Assembly: GCA_963377175.1 (NCBI GenBank)
Contig: CAUJNA010003314.1
Coordinates: forward strand, 415,001 to 479,000
Origin: Effrenium voratum
Taxonomy: Eukaryota > Sar > Dinophyceae > Suessiales > Symbiodiniaceae
Reading direction: 5' to 3'
DNA length: 64,000 nt
Every line of letters starts with the position of its first letter. Position 1 is the stretch's first letter. This document shows positions 37,407 to 46,496 of the stretch, piece by piece. The notes beneath the pieces are model-generated. The model saw only the letters and a program-made list of their open reading frames with translations, did no database searches and was not told the DNA's origin. Position numbers and translations under genes: made by a program.

Positions 37407-37605
37407 ACCCCCCCCAAATTCTGGACCCCCAGATCCGGCTAAAAAAAAATTCTAGTCAGATCTCCCTGGGCTGACGGGTGTTTAGCCAGATCTCCCCCCC
37501 CAAAAAAATCTGGACCCCCAGATCCGGCGAAACACCCGCCAGCCCAGGGAGATCCGGCTAGATTTTTTTTTAGTCAGATCTCCCCCCCCCAAATTCTGGA
37601 CCCCA
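37407..37605. repeat. Hairpin-forming inverted repeat, inner arms 43 bp
   Basis: Arm 37451-37493 pairs with 37520-37562 around a 26-nt loop of C8, A7 and TCTGGACCCCC. Pairing continues outward through A/T runs and AGATCCGG blocks to about 37407 and 37605. Within the inner arms about five of 43 positions differ. Most are C/T or G/A, with CCGG in the right arm where the left has CCAG or TCAG. The repeat AGATCCGGC... CAGATCT occurs four times in all. Confidence 0.85.
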
Positions 37606-37823
37606 AGATCCGGCGAAAATTCGATTTTTGAGGGGCCCAGAAAATGTCCAAAAGTTAAGTCTCAAGCTGCCTTCTGGCACCTACAGACTGTTCATGCCAT
37701 GCCTGTTCACCAGGATTCCCAAAAAGAACACACTTTCTTAGATTCCTAAGAGAGGCGATCCAGCGAAGTCTGAGAAGGAAGTAAATCTACATGGAAGTTT
37801 CCAAACACATGCGAAATTTGAAT

Positions 37824-37945
37824 TTGGCAGCTAGCTGCCAAGCAAAGTGGCCTCTCGAGGAACCTTGGCAGCTTGAGTTTTTACATCCTGGCTAGCCAGG
37901 AGCACAGCACAAGACTACTACTGTTGAAAAGCCTGGCTAGCCAGG
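37824..37945. repeat. Three GCTAGC-centred palindromes
   Basis: TTGGCAGCTAGCTGCCAA at 37824-37841 (18 bp, the only one with A/T next to the core), TCCTGGCTAGCCAGGA at 37886-37901 and CCTGGCTAGCCAGG at 37932-37945. All lie in the non-coding gap downstream of the methyltransferase-like gene. Confidence 0.95.
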
Positions 37946-38122
37946 AAGCAGCACAAAGCAGCAGGACAAGCGCTGTACCTTTTTGGACTGCAATTGCAAT
38001 TGCTGCAGTTGCTTCATTGCCCAGACCCAAAAGCATCCAACCACAAGTTCTTTTCATTGACCAGAAGCTAATTGCGAAAACATGTTTGAACCAAAATGAA
38101 ACAGTCTGAAAGCAGAAGGCTA

Positions 38123-38965
38123 TCACAGCTCATGGTCGGATGCATCCCCTGGCAAGGAAAGCATGTCAATGTCAGATTCCTGCTCTTGCGTGCAGTAGAA
38201 GTGGACAGAGGCTGCAAGGTTCCTGCACATCTGGTTAGGGTAACGCTGGGCAGCTCGTGTCAGACCAACGCCGCCTTCAGAACCTTGAAGCCAAGCATGT
38301 GACTCAGGGAAATGGTTGCAAGTTGCAGGCGTGCACCTCTCACTGAAACAGGCAGGAAGCCCCCAGTTTGTCATCAGCTTCGTCCTCTTGCGGGCCGGAA
38401 GGTTGCTGACCGGCGTCCTCAAGCCCACCAAGCATTGGTCAAACACTTGCACTTTGACAGTCTGGTTGCTCAGCAAGGCCTTGGTGGCATCGAGGTTCCA
38501 GGATGTGGCTAGCCATGGATACTCCAAGACCGCCTTCCGGCCAGACCGCATCTGGATTGCGAAGAGCTGGAGTGCGAAGAGGAACAATTTCTTGCCATCC
38601 TCATACTGCTTGGCCCATTTTGATAGGTCTGTTCTGCGGTGGGTCATCGTGGCTTGGACCTGGGAAAATACTGTACATGGGGGACTCAGCATGATCACCA
38701 GTGGGCTCAGCCATGTGATCAACTGGATCAATCGGTGCTGCGTGCCTTCATCAAGCAGGTCCCATCCAGTTTCCACATCGATAGGTGGGCCAGTCCGCAA
38801 TCCCAAGTTTTGGCAATGAGAAGATTTCATGAAGGCGACTTGGCCAACAGGTGCCAAGGCCAAGTCTGCAGTAAGCCCAGATTCATCTTCGAGGTCTTCA
38901 AGGTCGCTGCCAATATACGAAGGGAGAGAGATCGCATCAAGGTCGGCCATGATTGAACAACTCAA
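38123..38965 (-). CDS. Cytosine-C5-methyltransferase-like protein, 280 aa
   Basis: The frame has a PPCTVFSQ segment at residues 95-102, matching the P-P-C-x-x-x-S catalytic motif IV of DNA cytosine-C5 methyltransferases. It also has EYP at 148-150, where the family has ENV or ENP (motif VI). Before it, GPPIDVETGWDLL (59-71) matches GTPVDIRTGFDV of the copia-borne domain at 54 kb, and the distance from that proline to the motif-IV cysteine is 36 residues in both. The N-terminal FxGxG SAM loop is absent or degenerate, so catalytic activity is doubtful. It lies within the minus-strand cluster downstream of the transposase-like gene. The C-terminal third has several Cys/His residues (CFSERCTPATCNHF). 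Confidence 0.6.
   Translation of the reverse strand: MSCSIMADLDAISLPSYIGSDLEDLEDESGLTADLALAPVGQVAFMKSSHCQNLGLRTGPPIDVETGWDLLDEGTQHRLIQLITWLSPLVIMLSPPCTVFSQVQATMTHRRTDLSKWAKQYEDGKKLFLFALQLFAIQMRSGRKAVLEYPWLATSWNLDATKALLSNQTVKVQVFDQCLVGLRTPVSNLPARKRTKLMTNWGLPACFSERCTPATCNHFPESHAWLQGSEGGVGLTRAAQRYPNQMCRNLAASVHFYCTQEQESDIDMLSLPGDASDHEL
38506..38515. repeat. Short GCTAGC-centred palindrome in a coding frame
   Basis: TGGCTAGCCA, within the methyltransferase-like gene, encoding Trp-Leu-Ala on the minus strand, the same phase as the palindrome at 35780. Confidence 0.85.
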
Positions 38966-39133
38966 GAACAGGATCTAAAGCTGCCTTCCTATCTACTAAA
39001 ATGACTGCACGCAAGCCCAAAACACAGCATAACATTTGTCAATGACATGCTCGCAACCGTACATGGAAGTACGTGTGACTGTCATGTCAATCAACTTGTG
39101 CTTTGTAACCCTTTGCTTGCAACACAGTTTTTT

Positions 39134-39192
39134 GCGGCTAGCCGCGCACAACCCCACACAGCCCTGCGCTTGATTACTGGCGGCTAGCCGCC
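39134..39192. repeat. Two GCTAGC-centred palindromes
   Basis: GCGGCTAGCCGC at 39134-39145 and GGCGGCTAGCCGCC at 39179-39192, in the gap between the linker frames and the methyltransferase-like gene. Confidence 0.95.
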
Positions 39193-39324
39193 CTGACAAG
39201 CCAGAAACGCGCAGGGGCAACAGGAAAGCAAGGCCGGCTGTCTGAACAGAAAGGCGCACATGCGGTTTTATACCTTCATACTCGGTCAAAATGCCATCAT
39301 TGCCTGAGTCAGCCGAGCCTCAGA

Positions 39325-40139
39325 TCAACTGACGGGCAGCCTGGAGTTTGCACTCCCAGCACCCTGCCAATGAGTGCCTGCACTTGCTGCAGCCAAGCCT
39401 TTGGCCCGGATTGTTTGACAAGATCCTGTGGACAGCCGCAGCATCCAAGTGAACTGCCGCAGCCTTGGCCTTGGCCTTGGCCTTGGTTTTGGCCTGGGCC
39501 TTGAATGCACAGCTGCCTTGGGCTGCACGGAAGCCTTGGCACTTGGCCTTCGCATCACCTCATCTTGAGACATGGCTGCAGCCGGGCGCCACGATGAGAG
39601 GAAGGGCCATCATCTTCATGTTCTTGGTCAGGCTCATCTGAAGGTGGGTCTGAAGCGGCTTCATCTCCAGGCTCAGGGCTGATGCTGTCGGGCAAAGGAA
39701 TCTCTTGGTGCTGAGGCTGGTCCTCATCAAGGAGTTCCTCACCATCATGCTGTTGGGCCATTTGCTGTTGAGAAGCCATGTTGCTAGCAGCTTGGGCCCG
39801 GCGACTGACGTGAGCCAGCTGTGGCACAGCACGAGCAGCTGCAGGCCTCCGCATGACAGCTTGTTTCTTGGGGACAGGCCTCACAGGAATAGCCACGTTG
39901 GGTGCAAAATCCTTCCAAGTGGCAGGTGCAATGGCAAGAATATGAAGCTTATTTCCGGCAATGGCTGCTGCTGGGCTTGTCCTGCATTCCTTTGGAGCCA
40001 GGGCATCAAATAAGCAGCAGTGCTTCGAGAACTTGCGCGGCTGTCCGCCGGTACTGCTTGGCTGACTCATCAGTGAGCAAGGTGCGAGGGGCCACCGTCC
40101 TAGGGAGCTTTGAGAAGTCCAAGCCCAAATCACCTTCAA
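39325..40139 (-). CDS. Low-complexity linker frames downstream of the transposase-like gene
   Basis: The frame 40139-39555 overlaps the end of the 632-aa gene and then reads KQAVMRRPAAARAVPQ, a Q/E/D/P-rich acidic stretch and DEPDQEHEDDG. The frame 39573-39325 begins MSQDEVMRRPSAKA and runs into a KPRPRPRPRLR repeat. MRRPA-type stretches are frequent in dinoflagellate proteins. They may be the disordered tail of the transposase-like protein, reached by a frameshift or splice near 40010, or the N-terminus of the methyltransferase-like protein. No fold expected. Confidence 0.35.
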
Positions 40140-41904
40140 GAAGAACAGTGTGTTGTTCGCTCAGCGCCTTTGAGCAAACCCAATGCTTTGCAAGCAAGAC
40201 TGGGTCACTGCCTTGGCCTTGGCCATCCTCCTCAAAGGGGATGCCTGGGACACAGGACTTCACTGAGTCCCTCCGAACCACACTTAGTAGATGGACTGCA
40301 TCAGCAGTGGTGCGGGTGCCGGTCAATCCTGCAAAGTGCATCCCCAAATGCCCAAAGAACTCACGCCAATGATGTGCCCCTGCAACTTCTTCAATCACAA
40401 GTTTCACATTGCGAGCCGCCTTGTAATGTTCCTGCAAGAAGCTGATGTAGTCGGCAGGGGTTTCTAAGCAAGAAGCTCGGGCAAGCAGCTTGGCAATGCA
40501 AGAAAATCTCTGATCCAGCCGATTATGTGTGTGCCCAACTCTGAACATTGCAATGGACACCTCCTCAAACCGCTGTGTTGCTACCAGGGCAGCCGCAAAT
40601 TGCAAAAGCATGGAATTGCGCCCTTCCTTGGATGTATTGTCATTGTGCAAAATGACCTTTGGAGGCATTGATTTGCCACGACGACGCAGTTCCTCTTCAG
40701 TCAGCTCAAGGGCACGGCAAAGAAGGGTCTGTTGGGTGTCACTGTCACCTTTCACATCGGCCTCCAGGACAGCAAAGTACTCAAGGACTCCAGCAACAAT
40801 AACTCCAACAAGATGCAAACACGGGCGCCACCAAGCTGACAGCTTTTTTGTGTTGTCCAGTTGTCTTGGCACTTGCCATTTCGACTTGTCCATGGCATCG
40901 ATGGTCAGAACCAAGTGCGGCAGCGACACATCATCATTTCTGGCAGCTTGCTCAGCCATGGTTTCCAAGCTGGTCAGGATGCCACGGTCCGCAAACACTT
41001 CTCGAATGTGCTTGTTGTAGGCCAAGGTCACGGCTTGTGAATCTGCTTGGCTCGTCTGCAGGCGCCTGAACTTGCTGTACTTGGCACAGTTATCGCAACG
41101 GCTGTGAACTTGAGGTGGCCGAATTCCAAGGATGGCTTGCCAACGTGTCCAAACACGCACAAAGGTGGACCAACTTGCCAGCTCCTGGTGGTCACAATGC
41201 ATGTCCTTGCGCAGGTCAAAAATCTCTGACGGAGTCATGGTTGTGAGCCAAAGCTTCTGAATTGATGGCTTCTCACCTGACTTCAGTGCTGTGATTGCCA
41301 ACGATGCTGTATTCAAGAAGTCCTTGCAAACCAGCCAGTCCGGGGCAGACACCAATTGCGACTCATCTGCAATGTCTGGCACCAATGAATCATGGCCACC
41401 TGCCACTGATGCCAGAGGTTCGGCCAGGTTGTCATAGATGAAACAAAAAAAGGCATCGACATCATCAGTCTTCGGCTCAGCTTTCTTGAGCGGGGCCTTG
41501 CGGCCATCAGCAGGGACGATAACCTCGCCTGCAGCAATGGCCTGCAAATAATACTGAGCCTTCTTTCGTGGACAGCCACTGACAAAGCAATAGCCACGCA
41601 AGCATAGATCATGGCCATGCCATTGGAAGACCTTGCGGCGGGCACCTTCAGGGTTCTTCTTGTTCATGTTGAGCAGCTGGCTGAACCAAATCGTGTTCTG
41701 CCCTGAGAGGTCAAGATCATCCAGGCGGAATTTCAACCTGCTGCTGGCTTCCTTTGCCAAGGAGGAGAGCTGGTCTGTGCACTTCTTTGCGCAGCAAGGC
41801 TCTGCAGCCAAGATCTGGTCTGGCAACCCCACTGCAGATTCATCTGAGCCATCATCACTTGGAAGGATGGAAGGCGGCAGCTCAATGTCAGAGCCAGCCG
41901 ACAT
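40006..41904 (-). CDS. Transposase-like (RNase H-like, DUF7869-type) protein, 632 aa
   Basis: The longest uninterrupted frame in the window. A putative zinc-binding pair CDNC (270-273) precedes a core with LVLTIDAMDKSKW (Asp336), KVILHNDNTSKEGRNS (Asp422) and FRVGHTHNRLDQRFS (457-460 GHTH, Asp464). This D ... DN ... GHTHxxxD pattern is typical of the DUF7869 family, which I understand to be an RNase H-fold transposase relative. By analogy the aspartates would bind metal. An N-terminal Cys-rich part (CCAKKC; CLRGYCFVSGCPRKK) may also bind zinc. The start ATG at 41902-41904 is followed by an acidic leader. The gene heads a minus-strand cluster with a P-loop exon upstream and the methyltransferase-like gene downstream. 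Intact length suggests recent activity or selection. Confidence 0.65.
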   Translation of the reverse strand: MSAGSDIELPPSILPSDDGSDESAVGLPDQILAAEPCCAKKCTDQLSSLAKEASSRLKFRLDDLDLSGQNTIWFSQLLNMNKKNPEGARRKVFQWHGHDLCLRGYCFVSGCPRKKAQYYLQAIAAGEVIVPADGRKAPLKKAEPKTDDVDAFFCFIYDNLAEPLASVAGGHDSLVPDIADESQLVSAPDWLVCKDFLNTASLAITALKSGEKPSIQKLWLTTMTPSEIFDLRKDMHCDHQELASWSTFVRVWTRWQAILGIRPPQVHSRCDNCAKYSKFRRLQTSQADSQAVTLAYNKHIREVFADRGILTSLETMAEQAARNDDVSLPHLVLTIDAMDKSKWQVPRQLDNTKKLSAWWRPCLHLVGVIVAGVLEYFAVLEADVKGDSDTQQTLLCRALELTEEELRRRGKSMPPKVILHNDNTSKEGRNSMLLQFAAALVATQRFEEVSIAMFRVGHTHNRLDQRFSCIAKLLARASCLETPADYISFLQEHYKAARNVKLVIEEVAGAHHWREFFGHLGMHFAGLTGTRTTADAVHLLSVVRRDSVKSCVPGIPFEEDGQGQGSDPVLLAKHWVCSKALSEQHTVLLEGDLGLDFSKLPRTVAPRTLLTDESAKQYRRTAAQVLEALLLI

Positions 41905-42266
41905 GACTCAAACTACTGGCACACCTCCCGACTCGGCCATGAGCTGACCCAGGCCCGTCGTGCTGCCAGCGTCATAGAGCCCCAGCACCGTCTTCGTCCT
42001 TGGCAGCGGCGTGCTCTGCCATGCGGAGCTTGTGCTCCTCTGTTTCCGTGGCCACCCGACCCCAGCAATCCCGCTAGCTCGCACGCCCGGCGCCGGACCG
42101 GTCAGTTAAACACGGAGTGAAGCGCTCCCTTAACTTGACTCTTGAATCGGAGTGTCTGGCGGCGGTCCCCAAAACAAAGCCGGCGCAATGTGTTGGGCCT
42201 CTAGAAAGCGAGCGCGCGCCCGCTCCCGTCCTGCTTGCGCATCTCCGTCACCACCATCGTGTCGAA

Positions 42267-42578
42267 TCAGAGTGGAACACTCTTGCCATCACCGCTGGCG
42301 CCAGTCAGGATCAGCATGAGATTGGGGAACACCCCCAGCAGCGGGGAGTAGTGCATCTTGACAGCATTCAGCCGCGAGCTACTGAGAGCCAGCAAGTGCG
42401 TGTACGCACAGCCAGCGCGCACACTCAGCCCTCGCCCCAGGGCGCGCGCAAGCTTGGCCTGCAAAGGGGCATGCTGCTCCAGGGCATCCAAGGGAAAAGG
42501 AGCTTCCTGCTCCAGCAGCGCGTAGCCAAGCGTGGCATCCGATCTGCTGAACGCGACCGTCTGATCCTTCGGCCCCAT
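42267..42578 (-). CDS. P-loop exon, DUF3987-like
   Basis: A 103-aa frame ends in PNLMLILTGASGDGKS, a classic Walker A motif (GASGDGKS, residues 93-100) after a hydrophobic beta strand. The upstream part contains ALGRGL and AYTHLLALSSSRLN. This resembles the start of the ATPase domain in DUF3987-type proteins of mobile elements. Coding sense fades beyond 42267, suggesting an exon end or truncation, because no Walker B follows. It lies 360 bp upstream of the 632-aa transposase-like gene, same strand, and may once have been part of the same transcription unit. Confidence 0.45.
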   Translation of the reverse strand: MGPKDQTVAFSRSDATLGYALLEQEAPFPLDALEQHAPLQAKLARALGRGLSVRAGCAYTHLLALSSSRLNAVKMHYSPLLGVFPNLMLILTGASGDGKSVPL

Positions 42579-42674
42579 GGCAGGGAAGTTCTGTTCGTGG
42601 GATTTGGCCTGTTCTTCGTGACAAATGTCCTTTTTTTTCTGGTGCTATGATGCAAATAGACTACCCTGTAGAAA

Positions 42675-42690
42675 GGCTGGCTAGCCAGCC
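42675..42690. repeat. GCTAGC-centred palindrome between divergent genes
   Basis: GGCTGGCTAGCCAGCC, 16 bp, between the minus-strand P-loop exon and the plus-strand 2H-like gene. Confidence 0.95.
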
Positions 42691-42806
42691 AAAAGCTTTG
42701 ATGCAAATGTTTTGTGGCTGGCTCCATTTTTTCATGATTTTGTTAGATGCTTGATATAATTCTTGGCTGGCTCGAGCTGGTTTGGTTCATCCATTTGCCC
42801 CCCATC

Positions 42807-43337
42807 ATGGCTCGTCAGGATCGCCCTGCGACTCTGCCTTTGCAAGGTGAACCTGCTGCGCAGAGTTCTTGGATGCGCTCGCGGCAGGTGGTGGCCTCTG
42901 ACCATGTCAGTGAAGCGTACTGGTCGCTGTTTCGTGATGAATGGCTGGAGGTTGCCCTTGTACAGGGACTAAAAGTCTCCATTGGGCCTGGCATGCTCCG
43001 CTACACCATGCGAACTGATGATGATGGCGCGTTGTTCTTTTACATCTCCTTGTGGCCAGACTTTCCTTCATATGCGATTCCTGTGCATGTGCCTCATTTC
43101 ACCTTGGCGTACAAATGCACTTTTGAAAGCAGTGAAGTCATGTACCGCTCCTACTTTGCAGCATTGAAACTTTTGCTGCCACGGCAATTGCATGTTCGCT
43201 TGTCCGCCTATGGCGCAAGTAGCTTCGAAGGCACTGAGTTCCACTTCTTGCTGCAGGAAATTCAGCGGAAGATTCGCAAATATGGGAATTTGGCTGAAGC
43301 TCCTGACAACTTGCACATGACATGGGTGGACATTTGA
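42807..43337 (+). CDS. 2H phosphoesterase-like protein, 176 aa
   Basis: Using the ATG at 42807 (context CATCATGGCT) the product is 176 residues; an in-frame ATG at 42747 would add 20 hydrophobic residues. It carries two H-x-T motifs, HFTL (His97, Thr99) and HMTW (His170, Thr172), 73 residues apart. This is the signature of the 2H phosphoesterase superfamily, which includes LigT/ThpR and cyclic phosphodiesterases acting on 2',3'-cyclic or 2'-5' RNA bonds. Length fits the family (about 180-200). There are no frameshifts. It is divergent from the minus-strand cluster, with GCTAGC palindromes on both sides. Substrate unknown; the two motifs are the whole of the evidence. Confidence 0.6.
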   Translation: MARQDRPATLPLQGEPAAQSSWMRSRQVVASDHVSEAYWSLFRDEWLEVALVQGLKVSIGPGMLRYTMRTDDDGALFFYISLWPDFPSYAIPVHVPHFTLAYKCTFESSEVMYRSYFAALKLLLPRQLHVRLSAYGASSFEGTEFHFLLQEIQRKIRKYGNLAEAPDNLHMTWVDI

Positions 43338-43588
43338 AATTAATTGCACTGTTTTGTTTTGGTCAACATGTTTCAGGTTTTCATTCCGCCTATGTTTTGC
43401 ATGCAGCAGTACCATATGGACATGGCAAGAGAAAAATGAATGATAGCGCACTTCAAGGCTGTGACCTGTCAGTTTGTTCCATCAGCCTTGCAGGGTTTGG
43501 CAGCAAACATGAAACATAAGGTTGCCAAAAATGTCCCCCTTCACTTTTCTTGGTTGTGTTACTTGCAGGTTTGGTCTCAAACTGCCAC

Positions 43589-43716
43589 ACTGGCTAGCCA
43601 GTATTGTACTGTCATGTATCCACTGTCACATTGAACAATTTGCACTACTATGGTGGCTAGCCACCAGTTGCAATACACAGTGCAAACCACAAGCAGAATG
43701 ACTGGCGGCTAGCCGC
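43589..43716. repeat. Three GCTAGC-centred palindromes
   Basis: ACTGGCTAGCCAGT at 43589-43602, TGGTGGCTAGCCACCA at 43651-43666 and GCGGCTAGCCGC at 43705-43716, in the spacer between two plus-strand genes. Confidence 0.95.
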
Positions 43717-43806
43717 TTCCATGAGACACATCCATGACACCAGGATGCAAGAAACATGCAAGATGAATGATGGGTCAGTCAGCAGAGCGCGCGTATTTTC
43801 AGGAAC

Positions 43807-45823
43807 TTGCCGGTGAACAACAGCTCGAAGTGGCCTGGCTGCATTTGCCTGCCGGCTCCTCAAGGGGAGCGTGCGGCTGCAACAGCCCGTTGGCTGAGGT
43901 TTCTGGTGGAGAACCCGCACTTAGTGTGCGTGTGGCTCATGCACATGGAGGACCGGGTAAGCCTACGTAGGTTTGCCAGTGCTTCTGTGAAAACACTCAA
44001 GGAGCTGGCGCCCTTCCTTGCACCGAAGAGCAACAAGGCACTTCCCCGCGACTTGCAATCTGTTTTGCGTGGTCCGTTTGTTTTCGCAACGCGTGCTTCT
44101 CAGAGCTTTGCGCTTGACCGTTTTTGTTTGGCGACCGGGTGCGAACTTCGTCACCCAGGTGAGCCAGATGCTGCGCTGCCCCTGGTCGAGTCTGACACGT
44201 ACTTCAACAATCTCACATTTGACGAGGCGGTGAGCGCCGTGGTGAATGTGCTCCTGCTCCTGGGCGCCCTGTACAAGCAACATCTTCGCCGGCCAGATAA
44301 AGTGGGACGGAGTGGAAGCTTCAGTCAGCTCAGCGGGCTGCATTCTCTTGATTGGCAGCCGGAGGCCTGGCTTGGCTTCGTGCAAGACTTCAATGCTACG
44401 GCCGACAAGGTGACTGCAGCCAACGAGAGAGTCAAGACCCGCCAGGATGCCGGCCGCTTGTCCAAGGACAAGACGCGCTTGCTGCAGTTCTGCCCGACGG
44501 TGGATCTGCTGGAAAAGGCGATCTTCTTCTTGGGCAGCCAGACGCCGCAGACGGAGATGGAAGCCATGACCCCCGAGGAACTTGTGCGATTGCTCAGCGG
44601 CGTGGACATCACGCAAGTCCTTGCGACATCTACCCCAGAGGGAATCAGCGGACGCGTGAGCGCAGCCGCAGTGCGGACCAGCCGTTCGCTCGCGCAGTGG
44701 TTCTCCAAGCAGCACTCTCGGCACGAGAAGATGCCGCAGCTGAATCGAAAGTTCAAGGAGGAGCGAAAGACCTTCTTGCATTTACACCAGCCTCGGCCAG
44801 CAGCCGTCTTTGCCTTAGCCCAGGACGAGAAAGCCACGTTGCCCGGCAATTTGACCGAGCAGTACAAGCGGGTCGCAGCAGGTGGCTTTGCTTGGAGCGA
44901 CTTCGTGATGGACCCCGTGAACTGCGAGACTGCTATCTTGCAGGCCCGGTATGAATTGTGGGCTTTGGCCCTCGCCGGCCTGCTGGCCCTCTGCGGGGCG
45001 GAGGTTGTCGCCATCGCTTTTCCAGAGCGATGTGACTTGAAGGCCCAAGCGCTGATCATTTTGGAGGCTTGTGACCCTGGCGCGGACCTCATGGCCATTT
45101 GCTCCAACATCCCGCACTCTGATTGCCAGCCTGTGTTGCCTCTTGACCTAGCGAAGGCAGGCCGCGTTTCCAAGTTGCTCAGCAAGCACATGAAGGGCGA
45201 GGAAGCGGTCACCATGGAGGCAAGGGTTGAAGTTTATGTCCATGTTGTTTCTTGCCTGTCTGGCAGCCAAGTCTTGTCAGGACTTCCAGGCGTGTGAGGA
45301 CCCGTTTGCGATTGGGGCACCGGCCAGCCAGGCTGGGAGCTGGCGCTCAGGTGTTGCTGTGATCCATGCCCCGTAGGTAGCGGAAGAACAAGTGGTCCGG
45401 AGAGCGGCAGACGCTGACCGAGCAGGAAGGGGACGGAAGCGGACAAGGGAGGAGGAGCCAGAAAGGCTGGTCGTGGCTGACGCGCAGAAGTATTGCCCTA
45501 CGGTGATCCAAGTTGTCAAGGTCTGCCTTCTGCCCGGAACTCAGCGCAAGCCATCCGGACGTTTCCTCCGCGCCATGTCCTGGGCCAAGGTCGGCTCGCG
45601 CAGAGCACGGCGTGCACGACGTGAAAAGGCGCTGCGCCGCCTCCTTGCCGGCGGACGAGCAGACACCAGCGGCTCTAGTCGGGCTCCGCTTGCTGGGGTT
45701 TGGCAAAGCTGGGTCTTCGAGGCGGATCCGCGACCCTGGTCGCGCCTGAGGGCGTGGAGGCGCCTCCGGGGTAAACCGGCTGTCAAGCTTGAAGTCGCTT
45801 GCCTTGAGTGCGCTTGTGACTGA
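43807..45823 (+). CDS. Unrecognised protein, two likely exons
   Basis: A long frame from 43807 runs without stops to 45297. It probably splices near 45227 (AGG before GTTGAAG) to an acceptor at about 45377 (CCCCGTAG), joining in frame to VAEEQVVRRAADAD and ending at CLECACD, stop at 45823. The second exon carries RGRKRTREEEPERL and many Arg residues, a likely nuclear-localisation or nucleic-acid-binding tail. The true N-terminus may be the ATG at 43767 (MMGQSAERAYFQELAGEQQL), reached through a one-base shift near 43855. The body is helical, with LTFDEAVSAVVNVLLLLGAL and ARYELWALALAGLLALCGAE. No domain recognised. Base composition is GC-rich compared with the element at 46-55 kb. Confidence 0.55.
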
Positions 45824-46220
45824 GAAAGCCAGGTGGCATCGTGTGTGAGCACCGAGCGCTCCTAGCCGATTCTTGCCAGGCTTGGATTGACCCATTGGCG
45901 TCCGCGCTGAAAGTTGATCTCCAGCACAAAGTATGAAATACTATTGGCTCCATGGCCTTTGACCGTAGCCTTGATGTGTGCCGTAGCCATGTGATTAAAA
46001 GTGCCGGATTCATCCTTTTTCTGCTTGGATGAAATGTCTTGGCCTTCGAAATGGGAAACACTATGTACTGCTTCTTTTTGGATACCTAAATGTATCAAAG
46101 GGTGATGTACAACGCTATGTACACGCGGAACATTGTGAAACTATTGATCTCTCACTCATGGTATAGTACGACGAGGATCAATCATCTGGATTGTTCGTGG
46201 TGCTGAACGTATCTTCATGG
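45824..46220. other. Spacer at the 3' edge of the copia element
   Basis: No gene recognised. It is the likely place for a 3' LTR of the minus-strand element, but I could not delimit LTR ends or a polypurine tract by eye. Confidence 0.35.
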
Positions 46221-46496
46221 TCAGTCGGATCGGCGATACCATCGGCGGCTGCTGTCGGATTGACTGCCATAGTCCCCATAATCATTCCAGGTCGTAGCGC
46301 TATAGTCCTTCCACTGCTTCTCATGTCCCCACTGCTTGTTGTAGTCCTTGTACTCCTGCGGGGTCCAGGATGATTGCTTCTTCTTGATGTAATCCTGGTA
46401 TCTCTCAGAGCTGCGTTTACTGGTTGCAGATTTGCTGCGGATGTAAATCATGAGAGGACTGTGGGAGTCGGAGTCCTGCGAGCCATTCATGAACAT
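46221..46496 (-). CDS. Small polar ORF at the element's 3' end, 91 aa
   Basis: The frame is S/Y/K/W-rich (YKDYNKQWGHEKQWKDY), lacking a hydrophobic core. It starts within a few bases of the EEP ORF stop (MFMNGSQDSD), so it may be its disordered C-terminal tail or an overlapping ORF. Similar tails bind nucleic acid in many retroelement proteins, but no motif proves it. Confidence 0.3.
   Translation of the reverse strand: MFMNGSQDSDSHSPLMIYIRSKSATSKRSSERYQDYIKKKQSSWTPQEYKDYNKQWGHEKQWKDYSATTWNDYGDYGSQSDSSRRWYRRSD

Noticed and set aside
45824..46220. 3' LTR of the copia element
   Set aside because: I looked for TG...CA ends and a repeat of this sequence upstream of 54.95 kb and found none; the 5' end is truncated.
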